A stretch of 64,000 bases of DNA from an uncultured Pirellulaceae bacterium (GTDB taxonomy: Bacteria > Planctomycetota > Planctomycetia > Pirellulales > Pirellulaceae), in contig CALFUT010000008.1 of the NCBI GenBank assembly GCA_937929805.1, positions 62,001 to 126,000 on the forward strand, read 5' to 3'. Numbering within the stretch: position 1 is the stretch's first letter; every line of letters starts with the position of its first letter. Positions 26,601 to 34,706 of the stretch are shown here, one piece after another. The notes under the pieces are model-generated. The model was not told the DNA's origin and did not search any database. It worked only from the letters and a program-made list of their open reading frames with translations. The position numbers and the translations under genes are program-made.

Positions 26601-29073
26601 TAGCGATCTTGGTTTCGATGCGGAATTGACGGTTGGTCAGATAGCTTCGAGCGGTGTGCTTCCTCTGACCACCACGACTTCTATCTTAAGCCGAACAGTT
26701 TCCGCCGATGGAACTTGGTCGCCTCTCCAGTCAGCCCAGTTTGTCGTTGCCGGCAGCGCTGCTCCTGTATCCGATCTTCGAATCAGCGAAATCAACTATA
26801 ACCCGCATGACCCTTCGGGCGCGGAGACTGCCGCAGGCGTAACTGACAATGACGACTTTGAGTTCTTGGAGCTTTATAACTCAAGTGCAACAGGCACGAT
26901 CAGTCTTAGTGGCTTGCAGTTCGTCAATGGAATCACATTTACCTTCGGCAACGATAGTCTTGCTCCCGGTGAACGTGCGGTGATTGTAAGAGACATCACG
27001 GGATTCCAGGTCCGCTACGGGACCGACGCGCGGGTGCTTGGCCAGTACGGTGGATCGCTTCGAAACAGCGGCGAGACGTTGGAGTTGGCGGACAGTAACT
27101 TGAACGCAGTGATTTCGGTCGAATATGGCGATACCGATCCGTGGTCGGAACTTGCCGATGGATCGGGTGCCTCGCTGGTGCTGATCGATCCGGTCAATAC
27201 ACCCGAAAACGAATTGAGCAAATATTACTCGTGGCGATCGAGCGTCGAACTAGGTGGTTCGCCCGGCACTGAGGGCCTAGGTCGTTCCGGCGTGGTCATC
27301 AACGAAGTTTTGGCGAACCCTGACTTGGACCAAGTGGACGCGATCGAGCTGTTCAATCCAACCGCTTCCGCGATCAATATTGGCGGGTGGTATCTGGGAG
27401 ACGACGCAGCGAATCCGTTTCAGTTTGTGATTCCCGGCGGTACGATTCTTAACCCTGGACAATACGTTGTCTTCGACGAAACAGATTTCAATCCGACTCC
27501 CGCCAATCCTCAGTTCAATCATTTCGGACTGAGTGGTTCGGCGGGCGACGAAGTGTATTTGTCGAGAATTGCCTTCCCGGGCTTCCTAGCGTTTGAAGAC
27601 GAGGTCACATTTGGTGCCTCGTTCAATGGCGAATCGTTCGGTCGCGATCCCAATGGCAGCGGACGTCTGACGCGTTTGAGTGCCGACACGTTGGGGGCAG
27701 TCAACGGAAACTCCATCGTTGGTCCGTTGGTGATTTCCGAAGTGAACTATCATCCGGGCGAACCTTCATCGACAGCCTTGGCGATTGATCCGACGTTGAT
27801 CGATAACGATCTGGAATTCATCGAGATTCACAATCCGACCTCCGCTTCCGTCGACACGACTAACTGGCGGATTCGTGGCGAAGTCGATTTTGATTTTCCG
27901 GCCGAGTCGATTGCCGCCGGAGGTACGTGGGTGCTAGTTTCCTTTGACCCTTCCATCAGCACCAACAAACTGAATGCCTTCAGAGCTCACTACGGCATCG
28001 GTACGAATATTAATGTGATCGGGCCGTTTAGCGATGACGGTTCATTCCTGTCGAACAGTTCGGGTCGGATCTCACTTCAACAGCCAGACGATCCGGTAGC
28101 GCTCGAAATTCCTCACGTAACGGTTGATGAAGTGGTCTACGATGATCTTTCACCTTGGGCCGATGCGGATGGAAGCGATGACAGCTTGAACCGGATATCC
28201 GGCATCGTGAACGGTAACTTTGCGTCCAACTGGAACGCTACTGCTCCGACGCCGGGCGTCGCCAATTTGGTGACGGCTTCTGCTCCCCAGGTGGTTAGCT
28301 TCGTTCGGGACGGGGGCTCGGTCGCTCGTCCTGACTTGTGGTCGACGATCGACGTCCAGTTCAGTGCGGGCGTTGATTTGACCGCCAGCTCGTTGGTCAT
28401 TCGAAACGATTCCGTTGGTGGTGCGCTGGTGGACTTGAGCGGGATCGGCTTTAGCCATGTTGCTGGAGCGTCGAGTGCCACGTGGGATTTGAGCAGTCTC
28501 AATACGCCGTTGGACGCGGCGTTCTATTCGGTCACGCTTGAAAGCAATTCGATCGCGGGCACTGTTGGCGGCCTGTCGCTCGATGGTAACGGCAGCGGGT
28601 CGGCAGGTGGTGATTTCGCGACACAGATTTACCAAGCGATTCCAGGCGATGCAAATCTTGACGGCCAAGTCAACGTGCTGGGCGATGGGTTCGCGCTCGT
28701 CGCGAACTTAGGGACAACGACCGGAGTTGGTTGGTCGGGCGGCGACTTTAATGCTGACGGGACCGTTAACGTGCTGGGCGACGGATTTGTTCTGGTGGCG
28801 AACCTTGGTCAGGACGTCGTCCCGCCTGCTTCGGCAGCCAGCCAGTTTGCGGCTTCGTCCAAACTGAGTTCGCAGGCGGACTCTGTTAGCCAATCGTTTT
28901 CGGCTTCGATGTCAACGCAAAGCTTTGTTTTGTCTCGAGCAGACTTGTTGCAGGGCGATTCGGAAGAATCAAACAAGAAGCGAGCGGTCACGTTGGCGTC
29001 AGTCGACACGCCCGTGTTGGCTGGTAGTCAACAGCTGGATGACGCGTTTGCGTCTGAAGATTGGTTGATTTAA
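23629..29073 (+). CDS. Giant exported LEPR-XLL protein with CotH, lamin-tail and dockerin-like domains
   Basis: An 1814-residue secreted protein. After a basic N-terminus comes LEPRQLLAG (residues 28-36), the planctomycete LEPR-XLL export motif. Domains in approximate order are: a lamin-tail domain (37-145, ITEFLASNSNGS and DWIEIYNAGDA), a chitobiase-like repeat (about 222, YTTDGSTPT), a CotH domain (320-747, with LRIRGGFSR and LYLNGQYWGLYQTQERVD), a second chitobiase-like repeat (about 808), a jelly-roll-like region (847-1004), three more lamin-tail domains (about 1049, 1220 and 1364), and a dockerin-like pair GDANLDGQVNVLGDGF and GDFNADGTVNVLGDGF (1672-1730). CotH relatives are atypical protein kinases in spores and other secreted proteins; activity here is unproven. 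I prefer ATG 23629 because the LEPR motif normally lies close to the N-terminus. Confidence 0.85.
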   Translation: MKTPINECLFARRKRASAATKSVSYQPLEPRQLLAGLPIITEFLASNSNGSVDDNGNQSDWIEIYNAGDASINLQGYSLTDDAVDPDRWTFPSTSLAVGQFLVVRAATDADPTSGADLYTGFGLSSSGEYVGLFDPAGNVVSEFGSGGSDYPTQYSDVSYGVQFDGNFDQVSYFGTPTFGAPNADPFVGFTGRVFASVDAGFYEDTFQVSLSTNTASQSSFIAYTTDGSTPTLNNSTLYSSPITISSTTNLRAASFSPNFRSAPDRTWSYIFVDDVLTQSNNGQAPANFPAVGSIGRALDYGIDPAVIATEGASAVRDALLSIPTWSITTDIENLFDEDTGIYANPLQDGVDWERAASVELLNPDGSEGFQVNAGLRIRGGFSRLESNPKHSFRLFFRSEYGDSELEYPVHGNAGVDTFDRLDLRTAQNYSWSKDGDGSNNFIIDQFNRENQLALGQPSTRSSWLHLYLNGQYWGLYQTQERVDNNFAADYLGGDPEDYDVIKPDAGPGRPYINAATEGDLAAYNRLYQQALARAPDGTTPAFVDNAAYYEAQGLNPDGTANANYETLLDVDNLIDYMILIFHSGNFDAPITRFINDAVLNNYNAIRSRTGDHGFQFFIHDAEHSYRTNEVNIDRTGPFNHENFESGVEFFNPQWLHQQLMANNEYRITFADRIQEVFFNDGVLSDDNLVARWDSLSDQIDQAIIAESARWGDAQRNNPLLRSNWVNAVAGVRNNILRQRTEAFLNQMRNTELRLRNSPSDSSFNRTVDAPLLPNVEAPDFLIDGVPQHGGLIDGGQELQFNSSGSGTIFYTTDGTDPREVGGGLSSSAQFYDGSVSTSTLFDAGSIWQYEDSGQDLGTGWREPGFNDNSWASGNGRFGFGDPASTTTVNSGPDGNRNRTTYFRKEFTSTGNYDTATLSINRDDGVVVYLNGEEIIRDNLPSGTITYDTLALDVIGGDEELEFVDFVIPASLLINGVNTIAVEVHQVNLISSDLGFDAELTVGQIASSGVLPLTTTTSILSRTVSADGTWSPLQSAQFVVAGSAAPVSDLRISEINYNPHDPSGAETAAGVTDNDDFEFLELYNSSATGTISLSGLQFVNGITFTFGNDSLAPGERAVIVRDITGFQVRYGTDARVLGQYGGSLRNSGETLELADSNLNAVISVEYGDTDPWSELADGSGASLVLIDPVNTPENELSKYYSWRSSVELGGSPGTEGLGRSGVVINEVLANPDLDQVDAIELFNPTASAINIGGWYLGDDAANPFQFVIPGGTILNPGQYVVFDETDFNPTPANPQFNHFGLSGSAGDEVYLSRIAFPGFLAFEDEVTFGASFNGESFGRDPNGSGRLTRLSADTLGAVNGNSIVGPLVISEVNYHPGEPSSTALAIDPTLIDNDLEFIEIHNPTSASVDTTNWRIRGEVDFDFPAESIAAGGTWVLVSFDPSISTNKLNAFRAHYGIGTNINVIGPFSDDGSFLSNSSGRISLQQPDDPVALEIPHVTVDEVVYDDLSPWADADGSDDSLNRISGIVNGNFASNWNATAPTPGVANLVTASAPQVVSFVRDGGSVARPDLWSTIDVQFSAGVDLTASSLVIRNDSVGGALVDLSGIGFSHVAGASSATWDLSSLNTPLDAAFYSVTLESNSIAGTVGGLSLDGNGSGSAGGDFATQIYQAIPGDANLDGQVNVLGDGFALVANLGTTTGVGWSGGDFNADGTVNVLGDGFVLVANLGQDVVPPASAASQFAASSKLSSQADSVSQSFSASMSTQSFVLSRADLLQGDSEESNKKRAVTLASVDTPVLAGSQQLDDAFASEDWLI

Positions 29074-29107
29074 ACCAGAAGTGTGGTTTCTTGGAGGTCG
29101 CGTAAAT

Positions 29108-31552
29108 ATGTCGATCCGAGTTTTGTTGACGTCGATCTTTGTTGCTTTCGCGCCCCTCTTTGGTGCAGAGTTTCAAACATTGATTCATGCTCAATCGCGA
29201 CCGGCAAGCCAATGGGTGTTCCCGGGGGCTGGCGGTAATCTTCAGTACCTAACCGACGCGGAAGGCGACCGCATTCCTGACTTTTCGACTTGCGGGTACC
29301 GTGGTGGATTGGTTCGAATCCCAACAGCCACGGTGCAGGTCACGGTTAACCCGGGTCCGGGCGATGATGGGGCTCGAATTCAGAGTGCCATCGATCAGGT
29401 TTCGGCTCTTCCAATCGGAGCCGATGGCTTGCGAGGCGCGGTTCTGTTGACGCGAGGTCAATACGAAGTTGCTCAGACGTTGCGAATCCAAGCCGATGGT
29501 GTCGTGCTTCGTGGCGAAGGCCAATATGCCAATGGCACGGTGATTATCGCGACCGGGACGACTCAACGAAATGCACTCGAAGTAGTCGGTAGCGATCCGA
29601 CTCCTTTTTGGAGCCGCGTATCGGGTTCTACTGTCGATGTTACGGACGATTATGTCCCGGTTGGTGCCAAAACATTCGGCGTGGAAAGCGGGCATGGCTT
29701 TGCCGTGGGCGACAACATCGTGATCGATCGGGGTAGCACTCAGGCGTGGTACCAAGACATTCGTACCGACACAATCGCGATGCCGTGGACCGTTGGGCAG
29801 CGCGATTTGCGGTTTGACCGAACCGTCACGGAAGTTAACGGCAACCAGATCACGGTCGACGCGCCGATTGTTAATGCTCTCGAACAGGCGGCGTATGGTG
29901 ACATGACCGTTTACAAGTACACCTTTCCCGATCGCATTCACAACGTGGGTATTGAAAACTTGCGTTTCGTCTCTGAAACCAACGGTTCAAGTACCGACGA
30001 GAATCACGCATGGTCCGCGATCGCACTTTTGGCTGCCGAGGATGTATGGGTCCGGAAAGTGGATGCGAAAAACTTTGGTTACGCGGCGGTTGACACTGAG
30101 CGAACTGCGAAAGCGGTGACGGTGGAGGATGTGTCGTATCTCGAGCCCGTGTCATTGATCACGGGTGGTCGACGCTATTCGTTCAATGTGCGTGGATCAG
30201 AGAATCTGGTGCAGCGGGTGTTCTCTGAGGACGCTCGACACGATTTCGTGCTCGATAGCAATTGTGCGGGGCCCAACGTGTTCCTGTTCGGGACCGCTCA
30301 ACAAACGAACAACGATATTGGTCCCCATCACCGTTGGTCAGCCGGTACTTTGTTTGACAACATTCACGTTAGCGGTGACGAAATCAATGTGCGTTGGCGA
30401 GGGAACTCGGGTACCGGCCACGGTTGGGCGGGAGCCAATATGGTGGTTTGGAATAGCATCGCGGACGCGTTCCATGTGCATCAACCTCCAACTGCTCAGA
30501 ACTGGTTAATCGGTGCGACCGGTGGGCCGGTCCAGATCGGTACGTTCCAGATTAACTCTTACGCAGGCACGCTGGAATTGGGACACCTCGATTCGATCGG
30601 AACGCCCGTTGCACCCAACAGTCTGTTTCTTGCCCAACTGAAGGAACGCTATGAAGCTCAGCCCAGCCAATTGCCGGCCGGTGCGGTGGTGACTCGGACC
30701 AGCTTGTTGGGAGACGTTGATAACTTCAGCTTCCAAGACGATGGTCGCGATGAATTTGTGGCTGAGGATGATTTCTTATTCGGTATCAATGAAACATCAA
30801 GCTTTGGCTTGGGGACGTTTGACAGCAACCAGAAAGATCGAGCCCTTGTTTTTACGCACAACTACGAATTGGCTACCGGCGAAGAGATTGTTGGTGCGAC
30901 GTTGACGTTGCGGGTGCGAGTGCTGGACGCAAATTTCTATGCGAACGATGTCTTGCGACTGGACAATCATGCCGCAAGGTTTCACCTTTCAGATACCCTA
31001 CGCGTTCCTCAAGGTCTTCAATTGGGCGACGACTACACGATCCAGTTAGATCTTTCCGACTTCTTGGGGCCCTTGATGTCACCTCTTCAGGATGGCCAGT
31101 TCAGTGTGTTCCTGTCGGATGATCATGCGATCGATTTTTCACGCCTAGACTTAGTCGTGGCCGGTGCCGCAAGGCTTGGAGATTTCGATTCGGACGGTGA
31201 TGTGGACCTAGACGATCTAGATCAATACATCGGCAACCTTGATGCGACAGCGACCGGAGATTTGGCAGCATTGGATCTGGATGGAGACGGAATCGTCGGA
31301 GTAAACGACTTCCAACAGCACTATGGAACGCTGGTCGAAACTGCCAACGGCGGCGAAGGGGCGTTGCCGGGGGATGCGAACCTAGATGGAATTGTCGATG
31401 TGCTCAACGACGGATTTGCGCTCGTTGCAAACCTTGGAGGTTCCGCAACCAGTTGGGCCGAAGGTGACTTTACTGGAGACGCGTTCGTTGACGTGCTGGG
31501 CGACGCGTTTTTGCTAGTTGCCAACTTGGGACAAAGTAACGACGGCAATTAG
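29108..31552 (+). CDS. Secreted right-handed beta-helix protein with dockerin-like repeats
   Basis: An 814-residue exported protein. A signal peptide (IRVLLTSIFVAFAPLFGAEF) is followed by a segment from about residue 78 to 485 with DDGARIQSAIDQVSA, RGQYEVAQTLRIQADGVVLRGEG and later strand-turn repeats, the pattern of pectate-lyase-like parallel beta-helix proteins. The C-terminus carries two dockerin-like units: DFDSDGDVDLDDLDQYIG near 690-740, and GDANLDGIVDVLNDGF with GDFTGDAFVDVLGDAF near 754-811, the latter nearly the same as in the upstream giant protein. ATG 29108 is preceded by GGAGG and is preferred to 29081. It lies 34 bases after the upstream gene, so both are probably co-expressed. 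The polysaccharide substrate, if any, is unknown. Confidence 0.8.
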   Translation: MSIRVLLTSIFVAFAPLFGAEFQTLIHAQSRPASQWVFPGAGGNLQYLTDAEGDRIPDFSTCGYRGGLVRIPTATVQVTVNPGPGDDGARIQSAIDQVSALPIGADGLRGAVLLTRGQYEVAQTLRIQADGVVLRGEGQYANGTVIIATGTTQRNALEVVGSDPTPFWSRVSGSTVDVTDDYVPVGAKTFGVESGHGFAVGDNIVIDRGSTQAWYQDIRTDTIAMPWTVGQRDLRFDRTVTEVNGNQITVDAPIVNALEQAAYGDMTVYKYTFPDRIHNVGIENLRFVSETNGSSTDENHAWSAIALLAAEDVWVRKVDAKNFGYAAVDTERTAKAVTVEDVSYLEPVSLITGGRRYSFNVRGSENLVQRVFSEDARHDFVLDSNCAGPNVFLFGTAQQTNNDIGPHHRWSAGTLFDNIHVSGDEINVRWRGNSGTGHGWAGANMVVWNSIADAFHVHQPPTAQNWLIGATGGPVQIGTFQINSYAGTLELGHLDSIGTPVAPNSLFLAQLKERYEAQPSQLPAGAVVTRTSLLGDVDNFSFQDDGRDEFVAEDDFLFGINETSSFGLGTFDSNQKDRALVFTHNYELATGEEIVGATLTLRVRVLDANFYANDVLRLDNHAARFHLSDTLRVPQGLQLGDDYTIQLDLSDFLGPLMSPLQDGQFSVFLSDDHAIDFSRLDLVVAGAARLGDFDSDGDVDLDDLDQYIGNLDATATGDLAALDLDGDGIVGVNDFQQHYGTLVETANGGEGALPGDANLDGIVDVLNDGFALVANLGGSATSWAEGDFTGDAFVDVLGDAFLLVANLGQSNDGN

Positions 31553-31634
31553 TCAGCGTTGGCTTGAAACGAAGAACGCGAACGGTGTTCGGCACGCAAT
31601 CTCGAATCCATTTTTCCATCCACTCGCCGAAACA

Positions 31635-32333
31635 ATGAAACGGATTCTGCAATCTTTCTTGATAGGATTGTTACTTACCGCTGCCACCACTTTTGTGGTG
31701 GTTGGTTTCTTCCGCCCCGGTTTGCTGCGAGGCAGCCCGAACGACGGCCATCAGCTTGGCGGAGATATTTGTGCAAACCTTCCGGGCAACACGCTTGAGT
31801 GCTTTGAAGTATCGATTTTGAGTCACGAGTTGAGGCCGTCGTATAGGTACTCGGAATGCGACGTGCGAGAGACGCGGGATCGCCAATTGGTGGTGTTCCA
31901 CGATTGGGATATTTCCAGCGTTCCCGATACGAAAGAGAATCGCGAAGTTTTGGGCGAAGCTGTCGACGATCAGGCCGTGAAGGATTTGACGTTGCGGCAA
32001 TTACAGTCGCTGCGACTTGAGGGAGACTGCCAGATTCCAACTCTTGAGCAGGTCTTGGACAAGGCGATTGAGCTTGAGCCTAAGAAACCACTTCTGCTGG
32101 AGATCAAATATTTACATTCCGATCAGGGGCGGCAGCAATTGTTGGACTTGGCCCGGCGGTTTCGTGAAAACAGTCGTAGCGAGCTGCATTTTTTGGCTTT
32201 CATTCGCAACATCCATCGCTCGTTCCCAGATCCCGAGGCATGGCTTGAGGAAGTGTCCCAGCAAGGGTTTCGCGTCTACCAAGTTTATCGTCCAAAGACG
32301 AAGGCGTACGACCTGTGTGAAACGTGGAACTAG
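31635..32333 (+). CDS. Glycerophosphodiester phosphodiesterase-like membrane-anchored protein
   Basis: A 232-residue protein with an N-terminal membrane anchor (ILQSFLIGLLLTAATTFVVV) and a GDPD-type TIM-barrel region. NTLECFEVSI near residue 51, ECDVRETRDRQLVVFHDWD near 73-91 and PTLEQVLDKAIELEPKKPLLLEIKY correspond to GDPD motifs, with the metal-binding E-x-D and the later HD both kept. The usual first motif HRG and the following E-N-T are altered to GHQLGG and G-N-T, so catalysis is uncertain. The ORF track starts at 31518, inside the preceding gene; ATG 31635 is preferred. It converges with the truncated haemoglobin gene. Confidence 0.75.
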   Translation: MKRILQSFLIGLLLTAATTFVVVGFFRPGLLRGSPNDGHQLGGDICANLPGNTLECFEVSILSHELRPSYRYSECDVRETRDRQLVVFHDWDISSVPDTKENREVLGEAVDDQAVKDLTLRQLQSLRLEGDCQIPTLEQVLDKAIELEPKKPLLLEIKYLHSDQGRQQLLDLARRFRENSRSELHFLAFIRNIHRSFPDPEAWLEEVSQQGFRVYQVYRPKTKAYDLCETWN

Positions 32334-32360
32334 ACCTATCTCACAAGCGGTGACTTGGTT

Positions 32361-32732
32361 TCAATCATTCCGCATGAAGTCGGCGACTTGCTGGAAGAAG
32401 GTCTTCAAGTTGAGGATCTGGTCGCCCGGGATTTCCGTTTCATCGATTGCGGCATCCATCAGCTCCAGCCAGCGATCGCGTTCTGCGACTCCAATCTTGA
32501 ACGGCGCGTGACGCATGCGAAGGCGCGGGTGGCCTCGTTCCTGGATGTATTTATCTGACCCGCCGAATCGAAAAATTAGAAAATCACGCAGGCGTTCTTC
32601 GGCACCCGCCCAGTCGCTATCCGGGTACATTGGACCAATCAGATCATCCTTTCGCACACGTCGGTAAAACGCGGCGGTCAGATCGGCAATCTGCTGGTCG
32701 CTTAGTCCGCTCGGTTGTGGCAGTTCACTCAT
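32361..32732 (-). CDS. Truncated haemoglobin, group II-like
   Basis: A 123-residue single-domain globin. Features are the B-helix tyrosine in AAFYRRVRKDDLIGPMYP near residue 22, FLIFRFGGSDKYIQERGHPRLRMRHAPF near 50-77 with the proximal haem-binding histidine in RHAPF, and the G-helix tryptophan in ERDRWLELM. These features and the length match group II truncated haemoglobins, which bind oxygen or nitric oxide and are linked to redox or nitrosative protection. It stands alone, converging with the GDPD-like gene and followed upstream by a repeat-rich spacer. Confidence 0.9.
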   Translation of the reverse strand: MSELPQPSGLSDQQIADLTAAFYRRVRKDDLIGPMYPDSDWAGAEERLRDFLIFRFGGSDKYIQERGHPRLRMRHAPFKIGVAERDRWLELMDAAIDETEIPGDQILNLKTFFQQVADFMRND

Positions 32733-33036
32733 GTTCGTTGTGATTGGTCAAAAGCTTGTTTGAAAATTGTTGGCGATGAATCTCACGAATATGGTTGTCT
32801 GAAATCGTGCAGATGGGTGTGATTCGTGGTTGCTTCTTCTCAATTGCTGTTGCGTAGCACCGGCTAGCTAGTTTGCGAGTCCTAGGTGCCTTCTCCTGAT
32901 TCGACGGTTTTGAAACGCAGAGGCGGAGAGGGCGCAGAGTGGTTGGCACCCGTCGGTGGCTGACATCGAAACAGCGGCTCAACTGTTGAATCAAAGTTCT
33001 TTATTGAACGCCCGAATTGTAAGGCGGTGATGAAAA
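32733..33036. other. Gene-free spacer between haemoglobin and halogenase-like gene
   Basis: These 304 bases show no supported gene. They contain a purine-rich repeat, ACGCAGAGGCGGAGAGGGCGCAGAG (32914-32938), of a type that, from general recollection, recurs between genes in many planctomycete genomes. The spacer marks the downstream boundary of the polyketide operon and should contain the promoter of the haemoglobin gene and the terminator of the operon. I could not identify either with confidence. Confidence 0.4.
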
Positions 33037-34704
33037 TCACCCAACAACAACAGCTTCACGATCAGGTGCGCTGTGCGTTGAATCGAAAATGTTCTGAAAG
33101 GCAAGCTGATGGATTGCGTCGGAATTCGGAACGTCGAACGGCAGCTCGGCCTCGATGCCACTGGCTTTGACGATCTCGCTGGCGAGAATCTCCAATTGCT
33201 GCAAGTTCAATTCAAAGCGTTCGAAGAAGCGACTGCTCGATAGCTCCTTCTTCAAGTTCGAATTCATCTCGCGAATGATGGGCATCTCGGAAATATTGAT
33301 GCAGCCGGTTGCCTCTTGGCCTTCGGTGGCAGCGTGCCATTTTCGAAAGTGATCCTGCATGAAATGGTTGACCTCGCCCAGTCGCTTCAGCCGCCCAAGG
33401 TTCCGCATGTACATGGTTTGCTCGCACATGCGATTGTGGAAAAAGATAAAGCCGGTGATCGACCAGTAAACCAGATAGTCCCACAGGATTTTTGTCGGCA
33501 TCACGATTGGGTTGCCAAACATTTGGTACTGGTCCTGATAGGCCGACAGTGTCCCGTAGAAAAAACGCTTGAAGATTCGGTCGTATGAAAACGATCGGAT
33601 GCGATGGCCACGCCAAGTCATGTCCCGCCAGATTAAGTCTGTCAGAAACGTGTTAGAAAAGGCGATGAAGTCGCTGCCGGGCGAGTAAAATGGATCTAGG
33701 AAAAAGCCCGCTTCGCCCGTAATGCCCCAGCGATTGGCCGAGAAAACCTGAGTGCACTCGGTCGAGTAATTCTTGATCGCGCGGAAGTCTTGTAGGTGAT
33801 CCGCGTTTTCGCGAACGGCCGCGGCACATTGCGGTTCATGTTTCTCTAGCCACGCGAGTGCTTTCTCGAACGAGTTAAAACTGCTGAGCGAGTGATGCTC
33901 CTCGTCGGCCACGATTCCCAAGCTGGTTGAACCCGAACCCAGCGGAATCATCCACACCCAGTACCCTTTGCCCATCAGATGGTTTGTGCTTAGCCACCGA
34001 GCAGTCTTGTCGGCGTGCCCTTCATTCCAACCGGGGTCGTCGCACCACTGGTCGATTTTGATGTGTTGGTCAAAACGAAACCATGCCGCGTTGGCGATGT
34101 GGGGCGATGTTTTTTGCAAACCAAGCTTTCGCTTCAAAAATGCGCGGCGGCCGCTGGCGTCCACCACCCAACGCGCCTCAATGGATGAAGCCTGTTTGGC
34201 CTGTTCAAACTCAACACGATGCCGGCCCCACTTGTTGATCGCAACGTCCTTGATCTTGGCCTCGTCGACGAACTCAATGCCCCGCTCGCGGCAGAGATTC
34301 CCCAAGTGATTTTCAAAACGACCGCGATCTAGTTGATAACTGGGGCACGGAGCATAGCGTTTGCCACCTAGTTCCAGTCGATCCTCGATGCGTGAGTTAT
34401 CACCATGAGGGAAAAAGAAACGCAGCCCAAGTTTTGGCAGTTGTTCCCGCTTGATGTGATCTTTCAAGTCCAACAGTTCGCCAAAGTAATGCGCCGCGAC
34501 CTCCACGGTGGACTCGCCAACTTTATGAGCCGCTTCGGGAACCGGGTGTTGACGTTTTTCCAGCACCGTAACGCGACAACTGGGCAGTCGCTGCTTCATC
34601 TGCAACGCAAATGTCAGTCCTGCTAGGCCACCGCCCAGTACCGCAACGTCCGTTGAGGCAGACGCCGTTAATTTTGTCGCCGTTGATTTCTTGTTGTTGT
34701 TCAT
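33037..34704 (-). CDS. Flavin-dependent halogenase-like enzyme A
   Basis: A 555-residue FAD enzyme of the tryptophan-halogenase-like/monooxygenase family. The FAD-binding [10 protein letters not shown] is near residue 23, [16 protein letters not shown] near 60 matches the family GES motif, and [15 protein letters not shown] near 250 contains the WxWxIP motif that separates halogenases from ordinary monooxygenases. [10 protein letters not shown] near 90 offers a lysine where halogenases have their chloramine-forming lysine. [14 protein letters not shown] near 345 is the second FAD contact. It is last in the polyketide operon, 2 bases after its paralogue, so it probably tailors the aryl or polyketide product. 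Halogenation rather than hydroxylation is inferred. Confidence 0.78.
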   Translation of the reverse strand: MNNNKKSTATKLTASASTDVAVLGGGLAGLTFALQMKQRLPSCRVTVLEKRQHPVPEAAHKVGESTVEVAAHYFGELLDLKDHIKREQLPKLGLRFFFPHGDNSRIEDRLELGGKRYAPCPSYQLDRGRFENHLGNLCRERGIEFVDEAKIKDVAINKWGRHRVEFEQAKQASSIEARWVVDASGRRAFLKRKLGLQKTSPHIANAAWFRFDQHIKIDQWCDDPGWNEGHADKTARWLSTNHLMGKGYWVWMIPLGSGSTSLGIVADEEHHSLSSFNSFEKALAWLEKHEPQCAAAVRENADHLQDFRAIKNYSTECTQVFSANRWGITGEAGFFLDPFYSPGSDFIAFSNTFLTDLIWRDMTWRGHRIRSFSYDRIFKRFFYGTLSAYQDQYQMFGNPIVMPTKILWDYLVYWSITGFIFFHNRMCEQTMYMRNLGRLKRLGEVNHFMQDHFRKWHAATEGQEATGCINISEMPIIREMNSNLKKELSSSRFFERFELNLQQLEILASEIVKASGIEAELPFDVPNSDAIHQLAFQNIFDSTHSAPDREAVVVG

Positions 34705-34706
34705 CC

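Noticed and set aside
29249-29941. 230-residue minus-strand ORF opposite the secreted beta-helix protein
   Set aside because: It is antisense to a secreted protein with a signal peptide and has no recognisable domain.
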